Shown: positions 27,900 to 37,161 of the stretch, in pieces
Numbering within the stretch: the stretch's first letter is position 1
Layout of the letters: every line of letters begins with the position of its first letter
Assembly: GCA_020410785.1 (NCBI GenBank)
Contig: CP084573.1
Location: 930,001 to 994,000, forward strand
DNA: 64,000 nt
Origin: Rickettsia endosymbiont of Culicoides impunctatus
Lineage (GTDB): Bacteria; Pseudomonadota; Alphaproteobacteria; Rickettsiales; Rickettsiaceae
Direction of reading: 5' to 3'
Made by a program: the position numbers and the translations under genes
Notes under the pieces: generated by a model
Seen by the model: only the letters and a program-made list of their open reading frames with translations
Told to the model about the DNA's origin: nothing
Database searches by the model: none

Positions 27900-27958
27900 A
27901 AAGATGCGCTAAGGGTAGAGATCATGCCTTAACAAGTTTTGGTCTCTTTGCATCTTTT
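27900..27958 (+). terminator. Hairpin terminator after the foldase gene
   Basis: AAAGATGC...AGAGATC and GGTCTCT..GCATCTTTT form a long interrupted stem starting 16 bp after the stop and ending in TTTT. A smaller AGGCT-A5T-AGCCT hairpin overlaps the stop codon. Confidence 0.65.
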
Positions 27959-27974
27959 GCAAACACTAGACCTT

Positions 27975-28069
27975 TATAGTCAATTCAGGAGAATTTGGGG
28001 TTAGGAACGATGGAGACTGTAAGTAATAGGCAAGCATTGAGCGACCCAACTTCTCATCAATTGACTATA
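27975..28069 (+). repeat. RPE-like element (NSGEF type), intergenic, with 8-bp direct repeats
   Basis: TATAGTCAATTCAGGAGAAT ... TCTCATCAATTGACTATA, slightly shortened in the middle. The flanks carry the direct repeat GACCTTTA at 27969-27976 and 28070-28077, which looks like a target duplication. It sits 18 bp upstream of tRNA-Phe. Confidence 0.85.
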
Positions 28070-28086
28070 GACCTTTAGTAAAAAGC

Positions 28087-28159
28087 GGCCAGATAGCTCA
28101 GTTGGTAGAGCAAAGGATTGAAGATCCTTGTGTCGCTGGTTCGATCCCGGCTCTGGCCA
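28087..28159 (+). tRNA. tRNA-Phe (GAA)
   Basis: 73 nt. The acceptor stem GGCCAGA pairs with TCTGGCC. D arm AGCTCAGTTGGTAGAGC, anticodon stem-loop AGGATTGAAGATCCT with anticodon GAA, and T arm CTGGTTCGATCCCGG (TTCGATC loop). Discriminator A59 is followed by CCG, so the CCA end is not encoded and must be added. Confidence 0.97.
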
Positions 28160-28316
28160 CCGTCTCTACAATAAAATTTGTAAAAAACAATTCTCCAAAT
28201 CATTTGAGTATACTCCCATAGCAATTATCTTTTATCTATATGTAACCTTAGTTCGACATTAGGATGATGAGAAAGTATTTGAAAGAAAGAAGGGAGGGAG
28301 GGATGTGATACCCAAT

Positions 28317-28411
28317 CGTCATTACGAGGAGCCGCTTTGCGGCGACGCAGCAATCCAAAAATGACCATAAATGGATTGCTTTGTCGACCTACGGTCTCCT
28401 CGCCAATGACG
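28317..28411. repeat. Composite family D repeat between tRNA-Phe and rpoH
   Basis: CGTCATTACGAGGAGCCGCT..GCGGCGACGCAGCAATCC, a spacer, then ATGGATTGCTTTGTCG..CTCCTCGCCAATGACG. Complete two-unit copy with facing halves. The rest of 28160-28433 shows only a purine-rich AAGGGAGGGAGGG run. Confidence 0.75.
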
Positions 28412-28433
28412 ATTGAAATATCTAAATAGATTT

Positions 28434-29315
28434 TTAAACAGGTTTTGGCACTTGTTGTAGTATAAAGTTTTTCACTTTCTCAAATGCGGCATTTTCAATC
28501 TGTCTAATCCTTTCCTTAGAAATTTTATATTCCATACTAAGAGTATCGAGGGTTTTTGGAGAATCTGTTAATTTACGCTCAGTAAGAATATGTAATTCGC
28601 GATCATTTAAGATCTTCATCGCTTGGGTTAACAAGTTATGCTTATTAGCAGAATCCTCTTGGCTAATTAATCTTAGCTCTTGACTTGGACGAGTTTCTGG
28701 TAAAAATTCAATTAATTCGCTACTACTATTATCATCACCATTTACCAAATTGTTCAGCGATAAGTCTGGACCAGATAATCTAGCATTCATTTCACTAACT
28801 TCATTGGTAGTCACTCCAAGTTCTTGAGCGATTTGAACAAAATCTTGATCTGTGACAGCCCTTGAATATAGGTTAGCAATTTTATGCTTAATTTTACCAA
28901 GACTAAAGAATAATTTTTTTTGTGCTGCCGTAGTACCCATTTTAACTAAAGACCAAGATTTTAAGACATATTCATGGATTGAAGCTTTAATCCACCACAA
29001 AGCATAAGTAGACAAACGAAAACCCAAATCAGGATTATATTTTTTTACTGCTTGCATAAGCCCTAAATTCCCTTCTGATACAAGCTCATTTAGAGGTAGT
29101 CCATAATTTCTATATCTAATGGCAATTTTTGCTACTAATTTCAAGTGGCTAGTTACTAACTTATGCGCAGCTTCTAGATCATTTTGTTCAAGATAGGCTT
29201 TGGCAAGTAAAAATTCCTCCTCTTGTGAGAGTGATGGAACTTTATTAATTTTTTGCAAATATTGATAAAATCCTGATTCTGCAGAAATTACTGGTACACT
29301 GATTTTGTTAGTCAT
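28434..29315 (-). CDS. rpoH: Heat-shock sigma factor RpoH (sigma-32)
   Basis: 293 residues. Region 1.2/2: FYQYLQKINKVPSLSQEEE, LVTSHLKLVAKIAIRYRNYG, LVSEGNLGLMQAVKKYNPDLGFR and LSTYALWWIKASIHEYVLKSW. RpoH box: AAQKKLFFSLGKIKHKI. Region 4: LTERKLTDSPKTLDTLSMEY and SKERIRQIENAAFEKVK. Directs transcription of chaperone and protease genes, likely including hslVU at the left edge of this window. Divergent from ctaG across a 154-bp promoter region. Confidence 0.96.
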   Translation of the reverse strand: MTNKISVPVISAESGFYQYLQKINKVPSLSQEEEFLLAKAYLEQNDLEAAHKLVTSHLKLVAKIAIRYRNYGLPLNELVSEGNLGLMQAVKKYNPDLGFRLSTYALWWIKASIHEYVLKSWSLVKMGTTAAQKKLFFSLGKIKHKIANLYSRAVTDQDFVQIAQELGVTTNEVSEMNARLSGPDLSLNNLVNGDDNSSSELIEFLPETRPSQELRLISQEDSANKHNLLTQAMKILNDRELHILTERKLTDSPKTLDTLSMEYKISKERIRQIENAAFEKVKNFILQQVPKPV

Positions 29316-29469
29316 ATAATACCTTAAAATAGGTTGTTTTATTAAAACGAGTATATAATATCATAAGTTTAAGATATTTTAAATAGACTTTTCGTAAAAA
29401 GTTAAAATTTGATTTTTTACAATAGAGCTAATCCAAATAGGTATAATGGACGGAGCCCATTAAAGAGAA

Positions 29470-30042
29470 ATGTTCACAGATCCTAATAGACGTTCCAATA
29501 GGAAATTTGCCTTAGCCTTAGTTAGCTTAGCATTTAGTATGGTTTTTTTAAGCTTTGCATCGATACCAATTTATAATTTATTTTGTAAAGTCACTGGTTA
29601 TGGCGGCACCACCGTAAGACAGGAATTTAATATATATTCCCCTAAAAAGGGAACTAGAGTGATAACTATAGAATTTGACTCTAATGTTGATAGTAATTTA
29701 CCTTGGCGATTTATTCCTAAACAAAGAAGGGCTACAGTTATTCCAGGACAAAATACACTAATTTTTTACGAGTCTGAAAATCTAAGCAACGATGATATAA
29801 TAGGAACTTCCGTTTATAATGTTACACCCAATAAAGCCGGTAAATATTTTGTTAAAATACATTGTTTTTGTTTTGAAGAACAGTTATTAAAAACAAGAGA
29901 GAAAATGTTAATGCCCGTAACATTTTTTATAGACTCTGATTTTGAGGAAGATAAAGAAATGAATGATGTTGAGACAATAACCCTATCTTATAGCTTCTAT
30001 AAAGTCAGGGTTGTTGAAAAAGATCCAATGAAATTCAAATAA
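29470..30042 (+). CDS. ctaG: Cytochrome c oxidase assembly protein CtaG/Cox11
   Basis: 190 residues. One N-terminal membrane anchor ([27 protein letters not shown]), then a periplasmic immunoglobulin-like domain. It delivers copper to CuB of cytochrome oxidase. Signature residues: [16 protein letters not shown] with its Cys, and the copper-binding [10 protein letters not shown] (CxC). Ends [12 protein letters not shown], usual for the family. Confidence 0.95.
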   Translation: MFTDPNRRSNRKFALALVSLAFSMVFLSFASIPIYNLFCKVTGYGGTTVRQEFNIYSPKKGTRVITIEFDSNVDSNLPWRFIPKQRRATVIPGQNTLIFYESENLSNDDIIGTSVYNVTPNKAGKYFVKIHCFCFEEQLLKTREKMLMPVTFFIDSDFEEDKEMNDVETITLSYSFYKVRVVEKDPMKFK

Positions 30043-30118
30043 TAATTTAAAAAAGTGAAAATTTAGTATATATTTCTACTTTCAACAGATAATTTTAATA
30101 AAAAAAGTTAATTATTTT

Positions 30119-30910
30119 ATGACTATAACCATTCATACAGCCGAAGACTTTAAGAAAATGCATATTGCAGGTAAACTTGCTGCAGAAACCTTAGATTTCA
30201 TTACTAATTATGTAAAACCAGGGGTAAGTACCATTTATTTAAATGATCTTTGCCATGACTTTATTGTATCCAATAATGCAATCCCTGCACCTTTAAACTA
30301 TAATGGCTTCCCAAAATCAATTTGCACTTCTGTTAACCATGTAGTATGCCATGGTATCCCAAATGATAAACTCCTTAAGAATGGTGATATCATAAACATT
30401 GACGTTACCGTAATTGTTGATGGATGGTACGGTGACACTAGTAGAATGTTTTACGTTGGTGATGTCGGAATTAAAGCAAAACGCTTAGTGCAAGTTACTT
30501 ATGATGCTATGATGATAGGAATTGAACTAGTGAAACCAGGAGTACATTTAGGAACTATCGGAAATGCTATACAAACTTATGTTGAGAAGCATAATTATTC
30601 AGTTGTTAGAAATTATACTGGTCACGGGATAGGGCGTATATTCCATACAAAACCGGATGTTCTACATTACGGTAAAGCTGGCACTGGCTTGGTATTAGAA
30701 GAAGGTATGTTTTTTACTATTGAACCAATGGTAAATGCTGGACATCACTCTACCCATCTAAGTAAATTAGACGATTGGACAGTTACCACAAGTGATAAAT
30801 CATTATCAGCACAATTTGAGCATAGTTTGGGTGTAACCAAAGATGGTTTTGACATTTTTACTTTGTCACCAAAACACTTGACATATCCACCTTATAAAAT
30901 AGATTTATAA
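30119..30910 (+). CDS. map: Methionine aminopeptidase, type I
   Basis: 263 residues. Removes N-terminal Met from nascent proteins. Metal ligands lie in NIDVTVIVDGWYGDTSRMF (two Asp), NYTGHGIGRIFHTKP (His) and FFTIEPMVNAG (Glu), with the last Glu in SAQFEHSLGVTKDG. KSICTSVNHVVCHGIP is the substrate-pocket His. radC follows 9 bp downstream. Confidence 0.97.
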   Translation: MTITIHTAEDFKKMHIAGKLAAETLDFITNYVKPGVSTIYLNDLCHDFIVSNNAIPAPLNYNGFPKSICTSVNHVVCHGIPNDKLLKNGDIINIDVTVIVDGWYGDTSRMFYVGDVGIKAKRLVQVTYDAMMIGIELVKPGVHLGTIGNAIQTYVEKHNYSVVRNYTGHGIGRIFHTKPDVLHYGKAGTGLVLEEGMFFTIEPMVNAGHHSTHLSKLDDWTVTTSDKSLSAQFEHSLGVTKDGFDIFTLSPKHLTYPPYKIDL

Positions 30911-30919
30911 TAGAACAAT

Positions 30920-31600
30920 ATGAAAGATGATACTCCTCATTATATTGGACATAGACAACGTCTAAGGCAACGTATTGTTATGTCTGCAGAGAATCTTGCG
31001 GATTATGAATTACTTGAAATGATATTATTTTCTGTAATACCTAGAAAAGATGTAAAACCATTAGCGAAGGAATTACTAACGCGATTTGGTAGTCTGGCTG
31101 ATTTAATAAATACAGATAAAGAAAAACTACTTAATATTAAAGGGACTAATGATAATTTATACATAAATTTTGTTACTATGCGTGAATTAACTAACAGGAT
31201 ACTAAAACAAAAAGTAATGAATCATAATGTCATTAGCTCTTGGAGCATTCTAATAGATTATCTGAAAGCAACTATGGGCAATATGAAGACAGAACAGTTT
31301 CGTATCTTATTTCTAAATAAAAAGAATATCCTGATTGCTGATGAAGTTTTAAGCCAAGGCACCATAGATCAGGCAACAATATATCCAAGAGAAATAATTA
31401 AAAGAGCTTTATTTAATGAAGCTGGTGCAATTATACTGGTACATAATCATCCAAGTGGTGTTAGTAAACCTTCAAATACTGATATAAAACTAACACACAA
31501 AATAGTAGAAACTTGTGCTAATGTGAATATATCTGTTCATGACCACGTGATTATTGCAGCTAATGAATATTTCAGTTTTAAATCTAATATGTTGTTATGA
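30920..31600 (+). CDS. radC: RadC-family JAMM protein
   Basis: 226 residues. N-terminal helix-hairpin-helix-like region, then a JAB/MPN domain with the metal motif HNHPSGVSKPSNTD and a partner Glu in LSQGTIDQATIYPREI. RadC proteins are widespread; the DNA-repair role implied by the name has been questioned. The stop overlaps the start of the next gene (ATGA), so the two are coupled. Confidence 0.92.
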   Translation: MKDDTPHYIGHRQRLRQRIVMSAENLADYELLEMILFSVIPRKDVKPLAKELLTRFGSLADLINTDKEKLLNIKGTNDNLYINFVTMRELTNRILKQKVMNHNVISSWSILIDYLKATMGNMKTEQFRILFLNKKNILIADEVLSQGTIDQATIYPREIIKRALFNEAGAIILVHNHPSGVSKPSNTDIKLTHKIVETCANVNISVHDHVIIAANEYFSFKSNMLL

Positions 31601-32616
31601 GTGATTTTATTAATTATAGTTTTTTATTTTTGTTATCTTTTATAGCAACAAGCTTTTTTACTTGGCTATTGATTTTCAATCTTCCCTCTTTTGGAATGGT
31701 GGATATACCGGATCCACGTAGAGCACACAATAAAATTACACCAAGAGGAGGTGGGCTTGCTATAGTAATAGTGGTAATAATTGGTCTTATCACCTATGAA
31801 TATTTTGTAACAGAAATGTTGATAAACTCAATTAAAATTGTACCATTATTACTGATCATTTCTACAATTTCATTTTTAGATGATCTTGTCTCTATTCCTG
31901 TATTTATAAGACTAATTATTCACATAATTTGTTCCACAATAAGCATTATATTATTTTTATCTCCAGCATTATTGTTTCATTACGAATTACCATTATATAT
32001 TGATTTTGTGTTATCCATAATATACTTGATTACCTTTTTAAATATTTATAATTTTCTTGATGGAATAGATGGTATTAGTGGTGCTGAATCTATTCATTTA
32101 TCCATCACCATATTGATACTTTGTTATTTAAAGTATGATACAATAATAAATATAAATTTTATTATTGTACTTAATATCATTATATTGGGATGTTCTATAG
32201 GTTTTTTGATATTTAACTGGCATCCTGCTAAAATTTTTATAGGAGACGTAGGTAGCATAAGTTTAGGATTTTTATTAGGTTTATGTTTAATACTTATTTC
32301 AGCTTCTAGTATTCATTTATTTATTGCTTCATCTATTGCTAGCTTATATTACATGACCGATGGAGGACTAACCATATTAATTAGACTACTTAATAAGGAA
32401 AAGATTTGGCAACCTCATTTAAAGCATTTTTTTCAAAAAGCAGTTAGAAATGGTAAAAGTCATAGGGAAGTAGTGTATAGAATTATAATATGCAATATAT
32501 TACTTATGATATTATCAATCAGTTCTCTATATTTTCCTTTAGTATCAATTATTTTTGCTGTATTAGTAGTAATGGTTACAATCATTAATTTTGCCCATGA
32601 AACCACTCAGCCATGA
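31597..32616 (+). CDS. Polyprenyl-phosphate sugar-1-phosphate transferase, WecA/MraY family
   Basis: 339 residues, about ten membrane helices. Family motifs: DIPDPRRAHNKITPRGGG, the DDL catalytic aspartates in FLDDLVSIP, NIYNFLDGIDGIS, the GDVGSISLG loop, and a His-rich cytoplasmic loop PHLKHFFQKAV..GKSH. It transfers a sugar-1-phosphate to undecaprenyl phosphate, the first step of surface polysaccharide synthesis. The HLKHFFQ loop fits the WbpL/WecA side more than MraY. Substrate not determined. Confidence 0.85.
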   Translation: MSDFINYSFLFLLSFIATSFFTWLLIFNLPSFGMVDIPDPRRAHNKITPRGGGLAIVIVVIIGLITYEYFVTEMLINSIKIVPLLLIISTISFLDDLVSIPVFIRLIIHIICSTISIILFLSPALLFHYELPLYIDFVLSIIYLITFLNIYNFLDGIDGISGAESIHLSITILILCYLKYDTIININFIIVLNIIILGCSIGFLIFNWHPAKIFIGDVGSISLGFLLGLCLILISASSIHLFIASSIASLYYMTDGGLTILIRLLNKEKIWQPHLKHFFQKAVRNGKSHREVVYRIIICNILLMILSISSLYFPLVSIIFAVLVVMVTIINFAHETTQP

Positions 32617-32923
32617 CATCAACATAATTATTAGACGAATTTTTGGCAAGCAGCACCCATTGCTTGCAGAAATTATGATTAATTGGAACAAGATTGTTGG
32701 AGCAAAATTTAGTAGCAAAACTACCCCTCTAAAAATATCTAAAATTAAAGAGAAAGGACAGCTAATAAATATTTTACATGTACAAGCAGAAAATTCGAGC
32801 ATTGCTTTAGAAATATCATACTATCAACAGATAATCATTGAGCGTATTTCGGTTTATCTAGGTTTTAAGGCTATACATAGCATAAAAACTACAATATATG
32901 GCACTTTTAACAAAATAATTTGA
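32597..32923 (+). CDS. DUF721 (DciA-like) protein
   Basis: 108 residues. An N-terminal helical segment (NIIIRRIFGKQHPLLAEIMI) and WNKIVGAKFSSKTTPLKISK followed by a small beta-alpha domain (INILHVQAENSSIALEISYY) match DUF721, whose DciA members load the replicative helicase in bacteria that lack DnaC. It overlaps the previous gene by 20 bp. ATG 32597 is preferred over a TTG two codons upstream. The helicase-loading role is inferred from family only. Confidence 0.75.
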   Translation: MKPLSHDINIIIRRIFGKQHPLLAEIMINWNKIVGAKFSSKTTPLKISKIKEKGQLINILHVQAENSSIALEISYYQQIIIERISVYLGFKAIHSIKTTIYGTFNKII

Positions 32924-32988
32924 TATAAAGATAAAGCTATGGTAAGAATAATTGAGCAATAAAGAAGGTTCAATGTACTAAAAAGTTT

Positions 32989-33066
32989 CTATGTTTCTGC
33001 AAAACTTAACCCTTCTTTTTCTTTTATCTTAAATACTTTCTTTCGAGAATCTATTGAATATGTCAT
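32989..33066 (-). pseudogene. IS630-like transposase, N-terminal relic
   Basis: From the ATG at 33066 the minus strand reads MTYSIDSRKKVFKIKEKEGL, then SFAET and a stop. This is the typical N-terminal HTH start of rickettsial IS630 transposases. An AT-rich palindrome (ATAATGA-CA-TCATTAT) overlaps its start. Confidence 0.65.
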
Positions 33067-33113
33067 AATGACATCATTATATCATATTTATTGGGATTTG
33101 GCTATAAGATTAG

Positions 33114-33185
33114 CTATACCATGAATTGCACAACAAAATTGAATTTTCCTATATCAAGACCGATAAAATTATTATATAATAGCAT
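33114..33185 (-). pseudogene. IS110-family transposase, N-terminal relic (copy 2)
   Basis: From the ATG at 33185: MLLYNNFIGLDIGKFNFVV, after which a one-base slip hides AIHG-like codons (IHGIANLIA in the next frame). FIGLDIGK-FNFVV is the IS110 RuvC-like start with the first catalytic Asp. It differs from the relic at 16.1 kb, so two IS110 lineages were present. The transposase body is gone. Confidence 0.75.
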
Positions 33186-33387
33186 ACATACCTCGAGATA
33201 TTTAATGTTTACGATTGTAAGCGGGCGTGCAAAAGCATCCCTATCAACTATTCAAACGTCTCGGGGATTTGGGCTAGAGTACCAGGATCCATTCGGTCTT
33301 AAAACTAATTGCTACACGGTCGCTCACACCCACACAACAATAGTCATTATTATGGCTATTGCTGAATACCCCTTAAAGTCAATATAA
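33186..33387 (-). ncRNA. Candidate IS110 bridge-RNA/left-end remnant
   Basis: The ~200 bases immediately upstream (minus strand) of the IS110 relic start are visibly richer in G+C than the surroundings and form hairpins: AGCAATAG...CTATTGTT, and GGG-A-TGC-TTTT-GCA-CG-CCC. In IS110-group elements the bridge RNA is encoded exactly there, between the element's left end and the transposase start (established for IS621). Position, composition and structure fit, but target/donor loops cannot be assigned by eye. The antisense 98-codon ORF here is rejected. The rest of the 698-bp gap 32924-33621 holds the IS630 relic and no gene. Confidence 0.35.
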
Positions 33388-33621
33388 ACCACTATTTACA
33401 TTAGCTTCAATATCTATATACCATACTTTTAACTTACAATTGCTTCGTCGCTACTAAAGTATCTCCTCACTAATAAACATCTGTGAATTTTGCTTAATGC
33501 TAGTCGGGTTAGTTTAATCCGTTAAACAACAACAATAATAATTTATTTAGTCTAGACATCTGATGAAACTTAGTCTAATCTCCTTTAATTTACTTGATAT
33601 TATTACTTAAATTAACTTATT

Positions 33622-34671
33622 ATGGATAATCTAAACCAAATATTAGAATCTGCTCAAAGCAGTATAGAGGCAACTCAAACTTTATCAGGATTGCAACAAA
33701 TTAGGGTAGAGTTTCTTGGCAAAAAAAGCTTACTCACTCAAGAAATGAAAAAACTGGGCGATCTTGAACCAAATGATCGCAAAAAGTTAGGTGAGATAGT
33801 TAATCTGCTTAAAGAGCAGATTAGTAATTTGCTACAAGCAAAACAAACTATTTTGGAGGAATTTGAATTAAATAAGCAATTTGCTGAAGAAAAGACAGAT
33901 TTAACCATTCCAGCTAGAAAGCACAAGAAGGGCAGCATTCACCCCATTACCCAAGCTACCGAAGAATTAATTCAAATATTTGCAAAATTTGGGCTAACCA
34001 TTAAGGATGGTCCAAATATCGAAAATGACTTGTATAATTTTACTGCCCTCAATTTTTATGAAGACCACCCTGCCAGGCAGATGCATGACACTTTCTACCT
34101 AAAAGCAAAAGAAGGAGCCGATCCTCTGTTACTACGTACCCACACTTCAACAATACAAATTAGAACCATGCAAAATGATAAACCGCCTTTTAGGTTTATT
34201 GCTCCTGGTAGAACTTATAGATCAGATTCCGATATGACGCATACACCAATGTTCCACCAGATTGAAGGTCTAGTACTCGATGAAAATATTAATATGGGGC
34301 ATTTAAAATACCTTATCACGGAATTTATCAAAGACTTTTTTGAACAAACAAATATTGAAATACGTTTTAGACCAAGTTTCTTCCCATTTACTGAACCATC
34401 TGCCGAAGTGGATATTAAGATGCCAGATAGTAATAAATGGCTTGAGGTACTTGGTTGCGGTATGGTTCATCCAAACGTTCTGAAAAATGTTAATATAGAT
34501 AGTGATCATTATCAAGGATTTGCTTTTGGGCTAGGTGTTGAACGTTTTGCTATGTTAAAATACGGGATCAAAGATCTTAGACAATTTTTTGAAGGAGATA
34601 TAAGATGGTTAAAACACTATAATTTCTCTGCTTTTGATATACCAACTCTAGCTGGGGGGTTAACAAGATGA
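33622..34671 (+). CDS. pheS: Phenylalanyl-tRNA synthetase alpha subunit
   Basis: 349 residues. The N-terminal coiled coil (about 1-90) is followed by the class II catalytic core: [30 protein letters not shown] (motif 2 region), [33 protein letters not shown] and motif 3 [18 protein letters not shown]. It overlaps pheT by 4 bp. A tRNA-Phe gene also lies in this window. Confidence 0.97.
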   Translation: MDNLNQILESAQSSIEATQTLSGLQQIRVEFLGKKSLLTQEMKKLGDLEPNDRKKLGEIVNLLKEQISNLLQAKQTILEEFELNKQFAEEKTDLTIPARKHKKGSIHPITQATEELIQIFAKFGLTIKDGPNIENDLYNFTALNFYEDHPARQMHDTFYLKAKEGADPLLLRTHTSTIQIRTMQNDKPPFRFIAPGRTYRSDSDMTHTPMFHQIEGLVLDENINMGHLKYLITEFIKDFFEQTNIEIRFRPSFFPFTEPSAEVDIKMPDSNKWLEVLGCGMVHPNVLKNVNIDSDHYQGFAFGLGVERFAMLKYGIKDLRQFFEGDIRWLKHYNFSAFDIPTLAGGLTR

Positions 34672-37151
34672 AATTTACTCTATCATGGTTAAAAAAATTC
34701 TTAGATACAGATGTTTCTGTTGCAGGTATTGCCGAGTGCTTGACTATGCTCGGTCTAGAAGTAGAAGAAATCGTAGATAGAAGGGCGGAGCTGAAAGATT
34801 TTGAAGTAGCTCACATACTAACTACTAAACCCCATCCTTCGGCGGATAAACTTAAGATATGTCAAGTCCAAACTAATGAAGGAATTTTACAGATAGTTTG
34901 CGGAGCAAGTAATGCTAGGGAGAATATTAAAGTAGTATTGGCAAAAATTGGCTGTGAAATTCCAAATGGTAAATTTAAAATTAAAGAATCGGTAATTCGT
35001 GGAGAAAAAAGTTGTGGTATGCTATGTTCGGAAGAGGAATTATTACTTGGTACTAATTCAGAAGGTATCATAGAACTGACGCAAGAGGCTAAAGTAGGCG
35101 AGTCACTTATACAATATTATGGGTATAATGATCCTGTCTTTGATATTAATGTTACCCCCAATCGTGGCGATGCTCTTGGCGTCTATGGTATAGCTAGAGA
35201 TCTTGCTGCTAGTGGTATTGGTACACTTAAAGAACTAGAGATAGCGGAAATTGCCGGAGAATTTAAATCTAGCTTGAGTTTACAAGTAGAAAATAAAGAG
35301 GCGTGTCCTTTATTCGGATTTCGAGAAATAAGAAATTTACAAAATAAGCTAAGCCCTGATTGGTTAAAACAGTTATTGCAAAATATTGGCGTAAAACCAG
35401 TTTCGGCTATAGTGGACGTTACTAACTACATATCATATAGCTTCGGGCAACCAATGCATGCCTATGATAGAAGTAAATTATCAGATAATATCCAAGTTGC
35501 AACTGTTAAAGAAAAAATTAAATTTGCAGCTTTAAATGGCAAAGAATATGATTTAGATGCAGGAGATTTGGTAGTTCAAGATGACGGACAAGTACTTGCT
35601 CTTGCTGGTATTATAGGAGGAGATAGTAGTAGTTGTGGGCTTGAAACGCAAAATATTCTGCTAGAAGCGGCATGTTTTTCTGCTAAATATATTACTAAAA
35701 CTGGTAGGCGTCTGCAGATTGATACTGATTCGCGTTATCGTTTTGAACGTAATATTGATCAAAATTTTACCTTAAAAGCCTTAAATATTGCAAGTAAAAT
35801 GATTTTAGCTATTTGTGGAGGTGAAATTTCTGATATAGTGTATAATGGGGAACTCAACCTTGAGCAAAAATCCCTGAACTTCCCTATCAATTGCCTAGCT
35901 AAAATAACCGGTCTAAACCTAAGCAAAACCGAGATTTGTGATATTCTAAAGAAGCTTGGTTTTATTGTAGATATAGTCAATTCAGGAGAATTTGGGGCTA
36001 GGAACGATGGAGCGACGCCTATAAGTAATAGGCGAGCATTGAGCGACAACGTCCCCAACTTTTCATCAATTGACTATGTAGGTGATAGTCTCAAACTTAC
36101 CATACCCTCCTGGCGACATGACATCACAATTAAAGAAGATATTGTTGAAGAGATTGTTCGTATTTACGGTTATGACAAGTTACATCCGGTTAAATTACCA
36201 GAGATACAATTAGCAAGGATTGTACCTAAAGAACAACGAAGAGTTTCTGATATTAAAAGAATTTTAGCCAGTTGCGGGTATGATGAGGTAGTAACAAACT
36301 CATTCATGGATAGTGAAATAGCAAAATTATTTGCTCCAATAAAAGAGGAGCTATTTTTGCTAAATCCTATTAATGTTGATAATAATTATATGCGACCTAG
36401 CATCATTGCCAAATTACTTAAATTAGTGCAAAAGAATCTAACAAGATCCATTAAAGATATTGCTTTGATGGAATTGGGGCCAATCTTTAACTCTTGCACA
36501 TCCGATGGTGAATTGATTTTTGCTTCGGCGGTAAGATGTGGGCTATATAACGAAAAAGATTGCCATTCTACAGCCCGCCCCGTAGATGTTTTTGACATTA
36601 AATCTGACTTAGAAAATGTTTTAAATTATGCAGGTTTGCCTATTGATAAGTGCCAATTTGCTCCTGTTGATTTACCTTATTACCATCCGACAAACTCAAA
36701 CATTATAAAACTTGGTAAGAATGTCATAGCATATTTTGGACAAATTCATCCCTCTATATTAAAATATTTTGATATTGACTGCCAGATATTTGCCTTTGAG
36801 ATAAATATTGCCAATATACCATTTGCTAAAGCAAAATTTGCTAAAAGAGACGACTTTATTGTTTCCGACTTCCAACCAACCTTTAGAGACTATGCTTTTG
36901 TAGTTGATCTAGAGCAACCGGTTGGCAAGATAATTGCTTATATCAAAAATTCTAATAAAAAAATGATAAAATCAGTTGATCTATTTGATGTTTATTCAGG
37001 AGACAAACTACCTTCCGGTAAAAAATCGGTGGCAATTAAAGTGCAATTTCAAGCAGATGATCGGACGTTAAATGAAGCAGACTTAAATTTATTAAATCAG
37101 GAAGTTATTGCAACTGCTTACGAGAAATTCCAAGGTAAATTAAGAGAATAA
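34668..37151 (+). CDS. pheT: Phenylalanyl-tRNA synthetase beta subunit, with in-frame RPE
   Basis: 827 residues. Domains: tRNA-binding EMAP-like (about 40-150, [16 protein letters not shown]), B3/B4 editing domain ([20 protein letters not shown]), B5 with an RPE of 34 residues (about 435-469, [20 protein letters not shown]...SSIDY), the core region ([20 protein letters not shown]) and the C-terminal anticodon-binding FDX-ACB domain ([14 protein letters not shown]). The RPE lies between LGFIVDI and [14 protein letters not shown], a loop in B5, and keeps the frame. Subunit of the (alpha-beta)2 enzyme with PheS. Confidence 0.96.
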   Translation: MKFTLSWLKKFLDTDVSVAGIAECLTMLGLEVEEIVDRRAELKDFEVAHILTTKPHPSADKLKICQVQTNEGILQIVCGASNARENIKVVLAKIGCEIPNGKFKIKESVIRGEKSCGMLCSEEELLLGTNSEGIIELTQEAKVGESLIQYYGYNDPVFDINVTPNRGDALGVYGIARDLAASGIGTLKELEIAEIAGEFKSSLSLQVENKEACPLFGFREIRNLQNKLSPDWLKQLLQNIGVKPVSAIVDVTNYISYSFGQPMHAYDRSKLSDNIQVATVKEKIKFAALNGKEYDLDAGDLVVQDDGQVLALAGIIGGDSSSCGLETQNILLEAACFSAKYITKTGRRLQIDTDSRYRFERNIDQNFTLKALNIASKMILAICGGEISDIVYNGELNLEQKSLNFPINCLAKITGLNLSKTEICDILKKLGFIVDIVNSGEFGARNDGATPISNRRALSDNVPNFSSIDYVGDSLKLTIPSWRHDITIKEDIVEEIVRIYGYDKLHPVKLPEIQLARIVPKEQRRVSDIKRILASCGYDEVVTNSFMDSEIAKLFAPIKEELFLLNPINVDNNYMRPSIIAKLLKLVQKNLTRSIKDIALMELGPIFNSCTSDGELIFASAVRCGLYNEKDCHSTARPVDVFDIKSDLENVLNYAGLPIDKCQFAPVDLPYYHPTNSNIIKLGKNVIAYFGQIHPSILKYFDIDCQIFAFEINIANIPFAKAKFAKRDDFIVSDFQPTFRDYAFVVDLEQPVGKIIAYIKNSNKKMIKSVDLFDVYSGDKLPSGKKSVAIKVQFQADDRTLNEADLNLLNQEVIATAYEKFQGKLRE
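35972..36077 (+). repeat. RPE-like element (NSGEF type) inside pheT
   Basis: TATAGTCAATTCAGGAGAAT ... TTTCATCAATTGACTAT. Translated in the same element frame as in rsmA (two clearly independent genes), with the product differing at a few residues (ARNDG vs ARSDG; RRALSDN vs RRATSDN). Confidence 0.92.
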
Positions 37152-37161
37152 ATGTGAACGC

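Noticed and set aside
33091..33387. 98-codon plus-strand ORF in the gap before pheS
   Set aside because: It is antisense to the IS110 relic and its leader; the translation has no low-complexity-free core or family resemblance, and no ribosome-binding site precedes it.
33186..33387. Two-piece tmRNA or other housekeeping RNA
   Set aside because: No T-arm/CCA end or proteolysis-tag coding sequence could be found on either strand; the adjoining IS110 start explains the position better.
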